Assembly (NCBI RefSeq): GCF_000744225.1
Contig: NZ_JQLN01000001.1
Location: forward strand, 434,001-498,000
DNA length: 64,000 bases
Source of the DNA: Kitasatospora mediocidica KCTC 9733
Lineage (GTDB): Bacteria; Actinomycetota; Actinomycetes; Streptomycetales; Streptomycetaceae
Reading direction: 5' to 3'
The number at the start of each line of letters is the position of its first letter. Positions within the stretch are counted from its first letter, which is position 1. The position numbers were made by a program, and so were the translations under genes. A model generated the notes under the pieces. It saw only the letters and a list, made by a program, of their open reading frames with translations. It was not told where the DNA came from and did not search any database. Shown here one piece after another: positions 57,386 to 64,000 of this stretch.

Positions 57386-59082
57386 GAACCGCGCGGGTGG
57401 CTGCGCTTCACGTTGCCCTTGGTGTCGGTCTCCAGGTAGCCGCTGCCGTCGTAGGCGTCGGAGAGGTAGACGCTGATGCTCGGGGTGCCGTCCAGGATGT
57501 CGGGGCCGACGATCACGTAGCGGCTGGTCGGGTTGGCGACGTTCAGCGTCGCCTGGGCCTTCTGCAGCAGGGACGGCAGGAGGTCCCAGTCGTAGCCGCG
57601 CAGGTCCACCGTCGTGTTCTCGCCGGTGTCCACCGAGCCGCCGGGCGAGTGGGTGACCGCGCCGTCGCGGTAGTCGACCTGGTCGTAGTGCAGCGGGTCG
57701 GCGGCGGTGGGCACCTCGGCGCTCGCGTAGCCGGGGTAGACGACGAGTTCGACGACCCGGCCGTTGGTCATCAGCGGGCTGATCGCCGCGACCGTGGCGC
57801 GCATGCCGTCGGGGGTGAGCAGGTCCTTCGGCGCGGGTGTCGCGGCGGCGCCCGCGGACGCGGGCGGGGCGGCCTGCGCACCGCCGGAGGCCGCCGTCCC
57901 GGGGGTCGCCGTGCCCGGGGCGACCACACCGGGGCTGCCGCTGCCGGAGGCGCGCAGCGAGGTGTGGCCGGTGCTCGGCTCCATGGTCCAGACGAGGGCG
58001 CCGATCACCGCCGCACACACCACGACGGAGGTGGTGCCCAGCACGGTCCGCCCGCGCCGGGAGCGGGCCGGCGGCCGGAGCGGGCCGTCCTTCGCCAGCG
58101 GCACCGGGGGGCCGAAGACGCTGGAGGGCAGCCGGTCGGTCGGCGCGGCCGCGCCGGCCGCCGGACCGAAGGGTGACGGGGTGTCCAGGAACGTCGGTGC
58201 CCAGGGCGCCGGGCCGGGGCCGGCCTGGCCCGCGCCCTGCTCGGCCGCGGCGAGCAGCCGGTCGAGCTGGTCGGCGTCCGGGCGCTGTGCCGGGTCGCGG
58301 GCCAGCAGCGCGGACAGCATCGGGCCGAGCTGCCCGGAGCGGACCGGCGGCGGCAGCGGCTCGTCGAGCACCGCGGCCAGCGTGGCGAGGGTGGTGGCCC
58401 GGCGCAGCGGGTGGTACCCCTCGACGGCGACGTACAGCATCATGCCGAGCGACCAGAGGTCGGAGGAGGGGTTGCCCTCCTCACCGCGGATCCGCTCGGG
58501 CGCGATGTACTCGGGTGAGCCGATCAGCGCGCCGGTCGCCGTCAGCGTCGCGGAGCCGTGCACGGCGGCGATGCCGAAGTCGGTGAGCACGGGGGTGCCG
58601 TCGGTGCGCAGCAGGACGTTGCCGGGCTTAACGTCCCGGTGCTGGATGCCGGCGGCGTGCGCGGCGCGCAGGGCGGAGAGGACGCCACGGCCGATCCTGG
58701 CCGCCTCCGGCACGGTCAGCGGGCCCTGGGCCAGCCGGTCGGCCAGGCTGCCGCCTCCCACCAGCTCCATCACCAGCCAGGGGTGCGGGTGCTCGGCGGT
58801 GTCGACGATGTGGTGGATGATCACGACGTTCGGGTGCTGGAGGCGGGCCAGCGACCGCGCCTCGCGCAGCACCCGTTCGCGCATCTCCAGCTGGCCGGCC
58901 GGGTCGGCCGCGGCCATCGCCGGGTCGCCGGTGCGGACCTCCTTGAGCGCGACCTCGCGGTGCAGGGCGCTGTCGCGGGCACGCCAGACCAGGCCCATGC
59001 CTCCACCGCCGAGTTGTTGCAGCAGTTCGAAGCGGCCGTCGATGAGCCGTGTCTGCGGCCCGCCATTGTTCATGGCGGTCAT
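57382..59082 (-). CDS. Membrane Ser/Thr protein kinase (PknB type)
   Basis: 566 residues from ATG 59082 (ATG 59073 is an alternative). The kinase domain (~15-280) has the G loop LGGGGMGLVWRARD, Lys47 in VALKEV, HRDVKPGNVLL as the catalytic loop and DFGIAA as the DFG motif. GSPEYIAPERI and DLWSLGMMLY follow. A Pro/Ala linker leads to one TM segment (SVVVCAAVIGALVW, ~375-390), then a Ser/Pro/Gly/Ala-rich extracellular part. There is no PASTA repeat; the end is a globular ~150-residue sensor-like domain (YDWDLLPSLLQKA). It regulates targets by phosphorylation. Its 3' end overlaps the rhomboid-like gene. Confidence 0.9.
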   Translation of the reverse strand: MTAMNNGGPQTRLIDGRFELLQQLGGGGMGLVWRARDSALHREVALKEVRTGDPAMAAADPAGQLEMRERVLREARSLARLQHPNVVIIHHIVDTAEHPHPWLVMELVGGGSLADRLAQGPLTVPEAARIGRGVLSALRAAHAAGIQHRDVKPGNVLLRTDGTPVLTDFGIAAVHGSATLTATGALIGSPEYIAPERIRGEEGNPSSDLWSLGMMLYVAVEGYHPLRRATTLATLAAVLDEPLPPPVRSGQLGPMLSALLARDPAQRPDADQLDRLLAAAEQGAGQAGPGPAPWAPTFLDTPSPFGPAAGAAAPTDRLPSSVFGPPVPLAKDGPLRPPARSRRGRTVLGTTSVVVCAAVIGALVWTMEPSTGHTSLRASGSGSPGVVAPGTATPGTAASGGAQAAPPASAGAAATPAPKDLLTPDGMRATVAAISPLMTNGRVVELVVYPGYASAEVPTAADPLHYDQVDYRDGAVTHSPGGSVDTGENTTVDLRGYDWDLLPSLLQKAQATLNVANPTSRYVIVGPDILDGTPSISVYLSDAYDGSGYLETDTKGNVKRSHPRGS

Positions 59083-59332
59083 CGTAGGAGACGGGAGTGA
59101 CGGGTCGGCGCCGGGCTCCCCGCTGCTCAGCGCCGCCCGCCGCCGTGCCGGCCGCCGCTTCCCTGGCCGGGACCGGGTGGTGGGGCGAAGGCCCGTTCCA
59201 CCGCGGGTACTTGGCAGGCCCGAGCGCACGTGTGAGAATTCCCCGGACTCCCGCACAGGCTCACCGGAGTTCCGCACGCCCGTCCCCGTCTCGGCGGATC
59301 CCGCCACGTCATCTCCGACCGGAGGACCGACG

Positions 59333-61279
59333 TTGAACAGGCTCGGCACACGCGCCCTGGCGACCGTCGCGGCGCTCTGCTCCGTGCTGGCGCTCTCCAC
59401 CGGCAGCGGGGAGGCCGCCCCCGCGACTCCCGCCCCCGCCGCGCAGTCCCACCCGATGACCGGCCCGCAGCTCGCCGCCTCCTGGACCGGCCCGCTCAGC
59501 ACCCGTGGCCGCTACGTCGTCGACGCCGACAGCCGGCGCTTCAAGCTGGTCTCCGGCAACTGGGAGGGCGCCCAGGGCACCTGGCTGGGCAGCGGCGACC
59601 CCGCGGACCCCGCCGAGAACCAGAGCGGCGAGGTCTCCGCCAACCTCCCGCTGGGTCTGGACCGCGCCCCGATGGCCGAGATCCTGGCCGGCTTCCACAG
59701 CCTGGGCCTCAACAGCATCCGGCTGCCGTACTCCAACGCGCTCGTGCATGACACCACCACCGTCCCCGACTCCGCGGTCGCCGCCAACCCGCAGCTGCGC
59801 GGCGACACACCGTTGCAGGTGTACGACGCGGTGGTCGCCGCACTGACCGGCGACGGCTTCGCGGTCGTCCTCAACGACCACACCACCACCGCGCGCTGGT
59901 GCTGCGGCCTGGACGGCAACGAGCGCTGGAACAGCGGGCAGAGCACCGCGCAGTGGGAGGCCGACTGGCTCTTCATGGTCAACCGCTACCGGGCGAACAA
60001 GCGGGTGGTCGGAGCCGACCTGCGCAACGAGGTCCGCCGGGACGTCACCGACGACCCGAACTGGGGCTGGGGAGACGCCCACGACGAGAACGCGGCGTTC
60101 GAGGAGGCCGGGAACCTGATCCTGCGGGCCGATCCCGACCTGCTCGTGATCATGGAGGGGATCAACTGGCAGGGCATCCCGCTCAACGGGCTGCCGCACG
60201 GCCGACCGATGCTCACCCCCGTCCAGAACCTCTCCAACACCCTGATCGAGTCGGACAAGCTCGTCTACTCGGCGCACTTCTACGCCTACACCGGCCCGGC
60301 CAACAGCGGAGCCGGCAGCGGCCTCGGCGCCACCAGCGACCCCCGGTACGAGGACTTCACGCCCGCCCAACTCGCCCAGGTGGTCAACCAGGAGGCGCTC
60401 TTCGTCACCCAGTCCGGCCAGCACTTCACCGCCCCGGTCTGGGTCAGTGAGTTCGGCGCCGCCGGGCGTGGCGAGAGCGACCCCAAGGAGCAGGCCTGGT
60501 TCGACGCGTTCACCGACATCCTGGCCGCGAACGACACCGACTTCGCCGTCTGGCCCCTGGTCGGATGGACCACGAACGGGACACCGCAGGACAGTTGGGC
60601 GCTCCTCGACTACGCCGCAGACGGCACGCAGCTGAGCGTCGACGACCCGGGCGACTGGCGGGCCGCCGACTGGCACAAGCTGCTCTCGGCGCCGAGCCTG
60701 ACCGGCGACGTCGCGCCGGCACCGCGCTGGAACATGCTGAACCTCGACCACGCCGACTACGACGTCTCCGCCCGGATGCTCGCGCTGCCGGACTGGGACC
60801 CGGGTGCACGCAAGGGCGACTGCCCGGACACCGAACGGCTCGCCGGGCTGAGCCGCAGCGACAGCCGAGGCCTGTGCACGGACGCCGGGCAACCGCCCGT
60901 CGCGCCCGGGCCGTACGTCACGGTCACCGACGAACGCTACGTCACCGAGGGCGACTGGGCGCCCGGTTACAGCAAACTCCAGTGCCCGGACGCCTCCTTC
61001 GCCGTGGGCTACAGCGTGCGCGGCAACGCCATGTCGTCGCTGCTCTGCGCACCGGCCGGCGGCCCGCTGCCGACCGGCGGACGGGACGTCTGGTTCGACC
61101 ACGGCGACAACCGGCCGCCGACCGGCGGCGCCACCGGCGCCGACTGGGCGCCCGGCTACTACAAGGGGCAGTGCGCCGACGGCGAGTACGTGGCCGGTGT
61201 CGCCTACACCTGGCAGTGGAACGACGGCGGGGTGCCCGACGCCCTGCTCTGCCGCCCGCTGACAGCTGCCGGCGGCTGA
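59333..61279 (+). CDS. Secreted GH5-family glycosidase
   Basis: 648 residues from TTG 59333, preceded by GGAGGA. It has a Sec signal (1-30). The GH5 barrel runs to about residue 430: LNSIRLPYSN, GFAVVLNDHT, ADLRNEV with acid/base Glu233, and VWVSEFGAAG with nucleophile Glu373. The C-terminal ~150 residues contain a repeated Cys/Trp-rich module (EGDWAPGYSKLQCPD... and ADWAPGYYKGQCADG) that may bind substrate. The preferred glycan cannot be read from sequence; cellulase, mannanase and endoglycoceramidase-like types are all possible. A hairpin follows. Confidence 0.85.
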   Translation: MNRLGTRALATVAALCSVLALSTGSGEAAPATPAPAAQSHPMTGPQLAASWTGPLSTRGRYVVDADSRRFKLVSGNWEGAQGTWLGSGDPADPAENQSGEVSANLPLGLDRAPMAEILAGFHSLGLNSIRLPYSNALVHDTTTVPDSAVAANPQLRGDTPLQVYDAVVAALTGDGFAVVLNDHTTTARWCCGLDGNERWNSGQSTAQWEADWLFMVNRYRANKRVVGADLRNEVRRDVTDDPNWGWGDAHDENAAFEEAGNLILRADPDLLVIMEGINWQGIPLNGLPHGRPMLTPVQNLSNTLIESDKLVYSAHFYAYTGPANSGAGSGLGATSDPRYEDFTPAQLAQVVNQEALFVTQSGQHFTAPVWVSEFGAAGRGESDPKEQAWFDAFTDILAANDTDFAVWPLVGWTTNGTPQDSWALLDYAADGTQLSVDDPGDWRAADWHKLLSAPSLTGDVAPAPRWNMLNLDHADYDVSARMLALPDWDPGARKGDCPDTERLAGLSRSDSRGLCTDAGQPPVAPGPYVTVTDERYVTEGDWAPGYSKLQCPDASFAVGYSVRGNAMSSLLCAPAGGPLPTGGRDVWFDHGDNRPPTGGATGADWAPGYYKGQCADGEYVAGVAYTWQWNDGGVPDALLCRPLTAAGG

Positions 61280-61332
61280 CCGGCGGCTGACCGGCCCGGC
61301 GTCACACCCCTTGAGGGATCGTCAGCCGCCGG
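61269..61332. terminator. Terminator hairpin after the GH5 gene
   Basis: CCGGCGGCTGAC occurs twice in tandem (61269-61280 and 61280-61291), and its perfect complement GTCAGCCGCCGG lies at 61321-61332. Either copy can form a 12-bp stem, the nearer one with a 29-nt loop. It overlaps the stop of the GH5 gene. Confidence 0.6.
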
Positions 61333-61334
61333 GT

Positions 61335-61350
61335 GCTATCAGGTGATAGC
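61335..61350. promoter_or_regulatory. Palindromic operator before the Fic-type gene
   Basis: GCTATCA-GG-TGATAGC, a perfect 7-bp inverted repeat, ends 8 bp before the ATG of the toxin-like gene. Its AT-rich arms contrast with the local GC content. It probably overlaps the promoter and may be bound by the toxin or an antitoxin. Confidence 0.6.
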
Positions 61351-61358
61351 TTACGGCC

Positions 61359-61736
61359 ATGGCGATCGTTCTGCATGTGGACCTCCCCTGGGTCCTCACG
61401 GTGACCGAGCGGGCCGGGGTGAGCGACCCGGCGCCACTCGACTACGGCGTGGCCGTCGCCGCCGTGGAGCGCCACCGCGCCGTCCTGGCCGGCCAGGACG
61501 TCTACGGCGGTGCCTTCGCCCGCGCCGCCGCGCTCACCCACACGCTGGGGCGGCTGCCCTGGCTGGAACGCTCCAACCTGCGGGTCGCCGTCGCCGTCGC
61601 GCACGGGTACCTGCGCGACAGCGGCGTCCCGGTCACCCTCGACCGGGACCGCGCCGACGCCCTCGCCCGCGCCCTGGAACGCCCGACCGGCACCGCGACC
61701 GAGATCGCCGAGATCCTGCGGACCTGGCGCAGTTGA
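61359..61736 (+). CDS. Fic/Doc-type toxin-component protein, orphan
   Basis: 125 residues. DYGVAVAAVERHRAVLAGQDVYG, then AAALTHTLGRLPWLERSNLRVAVAVAHGYLRDSG and TGTATEIAEILRTWRS match small streptomycete proteins annotated as Fic-family toxin components. The canonical HPFx[DE]GNGR motif is absent: the equivalent region reads GRLPWLERSN, so AMPylation is doubtful. Such genes usually follow a short ribbon-helix-helix antitoxin gene; none is seen upstream, where the GH5 gene ends. A palindromic operator lies just before it. Confidence 0.75.
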   Translation: MAIVLHVDLPWVLTVTERAGVSDPAPLDYGVAVAAVERHRAVLAGQDVYGGAFARAAALTHTLGRLPWLERSNLRVAVAVAHGYLRDSGVPVTLDRDRADALARALERPTGTATEIAEILRTWRS

Positions 61737-61792
61737 CGGCGCGCGGGCCGCTGGGCGCGGTCCGGGTGCGGCACCGACCACAGGCCGCGAGG

Positions 61793-62740
61793 CTACCCGT
61801 TGGCGAACACGGCGCCGCACTGCGACAGCACCCGGTTGCCGTGCTCGGTCAGCGCGGCCGTGTGGGCGCCCAGGGTGCCCACGGCCTGGCGGCCCTGCGT
61901 GAGCAGCCGCTCCCGGCGGGCGTCGACGGCCGGAGCACCGCCCCCCAGAGCACTGCCGGCCAGCCGGCCGTAGAGCAGGACGCTGCGCGCCAGCACCACG
62001 GTCTGCTGGAAGAGCCCGGACAGCGGCCGGGGATCGGCCCGCAGCGGTGTGGGGACCAGCAGTTCGGCCGGCGCGTCCGCTCCGGCGGCCGGCCGCTCGG
62101 GGACCAGGAACGGATCGGCCGCGGCAGCCGCATTGCAGCTGGTGTGTGCGCCCTCGTGCACCAGCGCCTCGGCGAACCGGACCGGACCGGGCAGCCCGGC
62201 GGCGTTGGCCCGCAGGCGGGCGCGGTGGATGAGGACGGCGCCGTGCACGGCGAAGTCGGTGAACCCGTCGATCGCGTCGCCGTCCAGCAGGGCGATCTCG
62301 ACGACCGACTCCCGGACCTCGGCCGCGCTTTCCGGCCAGGTCACCGTCAACAGCTCCAACGCCGCCGCCAGCGCCTCGCGTTCGGATTCGCGCCAGCCGA
62401 CGACCTCGGCGGCGGCCGGCCGTTCGCCGTCCGCACGGGCCGGGACCGAGCGCATCGCGCGGGCCAGACTGCGCCGCAGGTGGTCGCGCGGCTGGGCCGC
62501 ACCGAAGCCGGCCGACGGCAGCCGCGCGAACTCGCGCTCCAGCGCCCGCCGCCGCCCGGGGGGCAACGGGCCCGAGCGCAGCGCACGTTGGACGCTGTGC
62601 ACGAGCTCGACCGCGGCCGGATCCCGCAACACGCCGTCCCCCGGCGCCCGCAACTCCGCCCGGTCGAGCACCGAGCCCATCCGCTCCAGCAACCTCACCC
62701 GGTCACCGACGGCTTCCCGGGCATCCGGCTCGACCTGCAC
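61793..62740 (-). CDS. HExxH-motif protein (aKG-dependent peptide hydroxylase-like)
   Basis: 315 residues from GTG 62740 (behind AGGAGG). The central motif is FAEALVHEGAHTSCNAA, an HExxH zinc/iron site (HEGAH). It is followed by DPFLVPE, then PTPLRADPRPLSGLFQQTVVLARSVLLY, typical of the HEXXH-domain proteins linked to RiPP pathways. In that family iron and 2-oxoglutarate can hydroxylate Asp or other residues of a precursor peptide. No precursor or lanthionine synthetase lies in the window, so the substrate is open. The next gene upstream on the strand is an oligopeptide ABC transporter ATPase. Confidence 0.75.
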   Translation of the reverse strand: MQVEPDAREAVGDRVRLLERMGSVLDRAELRAPGDGVLRDPAAVELVHSVQRALRSGPLPPGRRRALEREFARLPSAGFGAAQPRDHLRRSLARAMRSVPARADGERPAAAEVVGWRESEREALAAALELLTVTWPESAAEVRESVVEIALLDGDAIDGFTDFAVHGAVLIHRARLRANAAGLPGPVRFAEALVHEGAHTSCNAAAAADPFLVPERPAAGADAPAELLVPTPLRADPRPLSGLFQQTVVLARSVLLYGRLAGSALGGGAPAVDARRERLLTQGRQAVGTLGAHTAALTEHGNRVLSQCGAVFANG

Positions 62741-63063
62741 CTGCGCCTCCTCGGGACGTGCCCATCGGCATCTCATCCTCAGCGACGGCGTTCAGCGCGG
62801 GCAAGGACCGGCGATCGGTCGTAGTGGTTACGCGTCCTTCTGGCGACGGCCGGAACTCGCCTTGCCAGCGGCGCCCGTGTGCGCCGGCGAGCGGATGGCG
62901 AATGCACTCCCGCCCCGCTGCTCGCCGTGCTCCCCCGGCGCCGCAGCGCCCACGGCGGCCCGCGGGCCGACGCACCGCCTTTGCGCCCCACACCAGCCCC
63001 CCGCGGTCACCACGATGGCCCGGATCTCGATCTCGATCTCGGACGACGCGAGCAGCCGGCCCG
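62741..63063. other. Intergenic before the HExxH gene
   Basis: This 323-bp gap separates two minus-strand genes. It carries three short GATCTC units near 63020-63040 and weak frames on the minus strand ending near 62828. The composition is slightly lower in GC than the genes. I see no convincing precursor peptide. Confidence 0.4.
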
Positions 63064-63906
63064 CTACTCCCCCACCGGCGTGACCGCCACCAGTTCGCGG
63101 CGTCGGCGCCCGATCTCCCCTGGGTCCCAGCCGGCGTGCGGCACGGACGCCAACAGCAGCTGTGTGTAGGGGTGTTGGGGCGCAGCGAGGAGATCGGCGA
63201 CGCCCTGCTGCTCCACGGTCCGCCCCCGGTACATCACCAACGCCTCGTCGCAGACATAGCGCACCACCGCCAGGTCGTGACTGACGAAGACCAGGCCGAT
63301 ACCGGTGTCGCGCCGGATGTCGGACAGCAGGTTGAGCACCTGCGCCTGCACCGACACGTCCAGCGCCGACACCGCCTCGTCCAGCACCAGGACGGCCGGC
63401 TCGACGGCCAACGCCCGCGCGATCGCCGCGCGTTGACGCTGCCCGCCGGAGAGTCCGCGCGGCAGCGCGGCCGCCTCGCGCTCGCCGAGGCCGACCTGGG
63501 CCAGCAGTTCGCGCACCCGCGCGGCCCGCACCGCGCGGTCGGCGCAGCCGTGCAGCCGCAGCACCCCGTCCAGGGTGGCCCCGATGCTGATCCGGCCGTC
63601 CAGCGAGAGGTACGGGTCCTGGAAGACGATCTGCACCGCCTTGGCGCGCGCCAGCCGCTCGGCGCGCCCCCGGGTGCGGGCGGCCAGCGGCGCGCCCTGG
63701 ACCAGGATCTCGCCCTGGTCGGGACGCTCCAGGCCGACCAGCATCCGCGCGGTGGTGGTCTTGCCGGAGCCGGACTCGCCGACCAGCCCGAGGGCCCCGC
63801 CCGCGTGCAGCGAGAAGGACAGGTTCTCGACGGCGACCAGCCGGCTCCCGCCGCTCGGATAGGTCTTGCGCAGGCCCACGGCCTGAAGCAAAGGGGTGGT
63901 GTTCAA
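63064..63906 (-). CDS. Oligopeptide/nickel-type ABC transporter ATP-binding protein (OppF-like)
   Basis: 280 residues from TTG 63906. Walker A GLVGESGSGKTTTARML, the Q-loop VFQDPYLSLDGRISIG, the signature LSGGQRQRAAIARAL, Walker B AVLVLDEAVSALD and the H-loop FVSHDLAVVRYV are all present. The C-terminal tail (LLAAPQHPYTQLLLASVPHAG) is the oligopeptide-transporter-specific extension. It energises import of peptides or related molecules. The TTG overlaps the stop of the preceding gene as TTGA, so the two ATPases are coupled. Confidence 0.92.
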   Translation of the reverse strand: MNTTPLLQAVGLRKTYPSGGSRLVAVENLSFSLHAGGALGLVGESGSGKTTTARMLVGLERPDQGEILVQGAPLAARTRGRAERLARAKAVQIVFQDPYLSLDGRISIGATLDGVLRLHGCADRAVRAARVRELLAQVGLGEREAAALPRGLSGGQRQRAAIARALAVEPAVLVLDEAVSALDVSVQAQVLNLLSDIRRDTGIGLVFVSHDLAVVRYVCDEALVMYRGRTVEQQGVADLLAAPQHPYTQLLLASVPHAGWDPGEIGRRRRELVAVTPVGE

Positions 63907-64000
63907 CGGTCCACCTCACTGAGGATCGAGTCGGCCAGGTGACAGGCGACCAACCTCTCGCCCACCGGGGCCAGTTCGGGCGGCGACTGGTCGCACAGGC
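63903..64000 (-). CDS. Partner ABC transporter ATPase, C-terminal end (OppD-like, partial)
   Basis: Only the last 31-32 codons are in the window, in a frame ending VGERLVACHLADSILSEVDR. The Cys-x-x-x...ACHLA pattern is the C-terminal Cys motif of OppD/DppD proteins. The stop overlaps the start of the OppF-like gene. The remainder and the permeases should lie to the right of the window. Confidence 0.8.
   Translation of the reverse strand, partial: LCDQSPPELAPVGERLVACHLADSILSEVDR

Noticed and set aside
63019..63045. Short GATCTC tandem units as a meaningful repeat
   Set aside because: Only about three copies, in a non-coding spacer, with no structure around them.
62828..63063. Possible RiPP precursor upstream of the HExxH gene
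   Set aside because: The frame contains a GGWCGAQRRC segment, but no ribosome-binding site, leader or repeat was convincing. It is also an extension of a shadow of the ABC ATPase gene.
1..64000. tRNA, rRNA or CRISPR arrays
   Set aside because: No tRNA-like cloverleaf, rRNA segment or regularly spaced repeat was recognised by eye. A tRNAscan or CRISPR finder run would settle this.

Overview
The window is very GC-rich, with long overlapping open frames, many GTG/TTG starts and short intergenic gaps. Its protein families are typical of Streptomycetaceae: STAS/HATPase partner switches, HxlR/TetR/MarR/ArsR regulators, Tat-secreted and Ser/Thr-rich secreted proteins, a Fic-type toxin, a HelR-type RNA polymerase recycling ATPase and small Streptomyces/Kitasatospora-type proteins. 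Streptomyces or Kitasatospora is the best guess. No rRNA, tRNA or CRISPR array was seen.

The main content is a natural-product locus at about 17.7-30.9 kb. A PRMT-like methyltransferase (23198-24289) and a two-domain diiron/cupin enzyme (24332-25753) correspond to SznE and SznF, the enzymes that methylate L-arginine and build the N-nitrosourea of streptozotocin. All diiron and cupin ligand positions I know for SznF are present. A Rieske protein, an ATP-grasp enzyme and a LysE-type exporter follow on the same strand with overlaps or small gaps. Divergent to them lie a 14-TM MFS exporter, an amidase and a HAD sugar phosphatase. A degenerate IS701-like protein lacking two catalytic Asp residues heads the plus-strand genes. 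Converging on the cluster from the right is a DNA-alkylation defence operon: resolvase-like protein, ECF sigma factor, Ada-like protein with a dead transferase domain plus an intact phosphotriester Zn domain, and an O6-alkylguanine transferase. DasR-like (dre) operators lie in the divergent promoter of the cluster and in the promoter of this repair operon. That would couple nitrosourea production and self-protection to amino-sugar signalling.

The left flank (1-17.6 kb) holds two ArsR-family regulators, a collapsed aldo/keto reductase, small secreted proteins, an ATP-dependent DNA ligase, a STAS/HATPase pair, an MscS channel and helR. helR has a rifamycin-associated element (RAE) and a leader hairpin with a tiny overlapping upstream ORF. 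An HxlR regulator with a divergent Asp-nucleophile alpha/beta hydrolase and a glycosyltransferase follow.

The right flank contains a FAD monooxygenase, an M23-type protein and a small graveyard of gene fragments (34.5-36.9 kb: DUF402, IS630, XRE-type and hydrolase remnants). Next come secreted enzymes (sialidase-like, nucleotide pyrophosphatase-like, GH5) and a TetR-controlled set (PPOX, MFS, hydrolase) with matching 18-bp operators. A two-component system lies beside two EXORDIUM-like secreted proteins. The window ends with a duplicated-repeat secreted protein, a rhomboid-like protein, a Ser/Thr kinase, an orphan Fic toxin, an HExxH protein and the ATPases of an oligopeptide ABC transporter that runs off the right edge.
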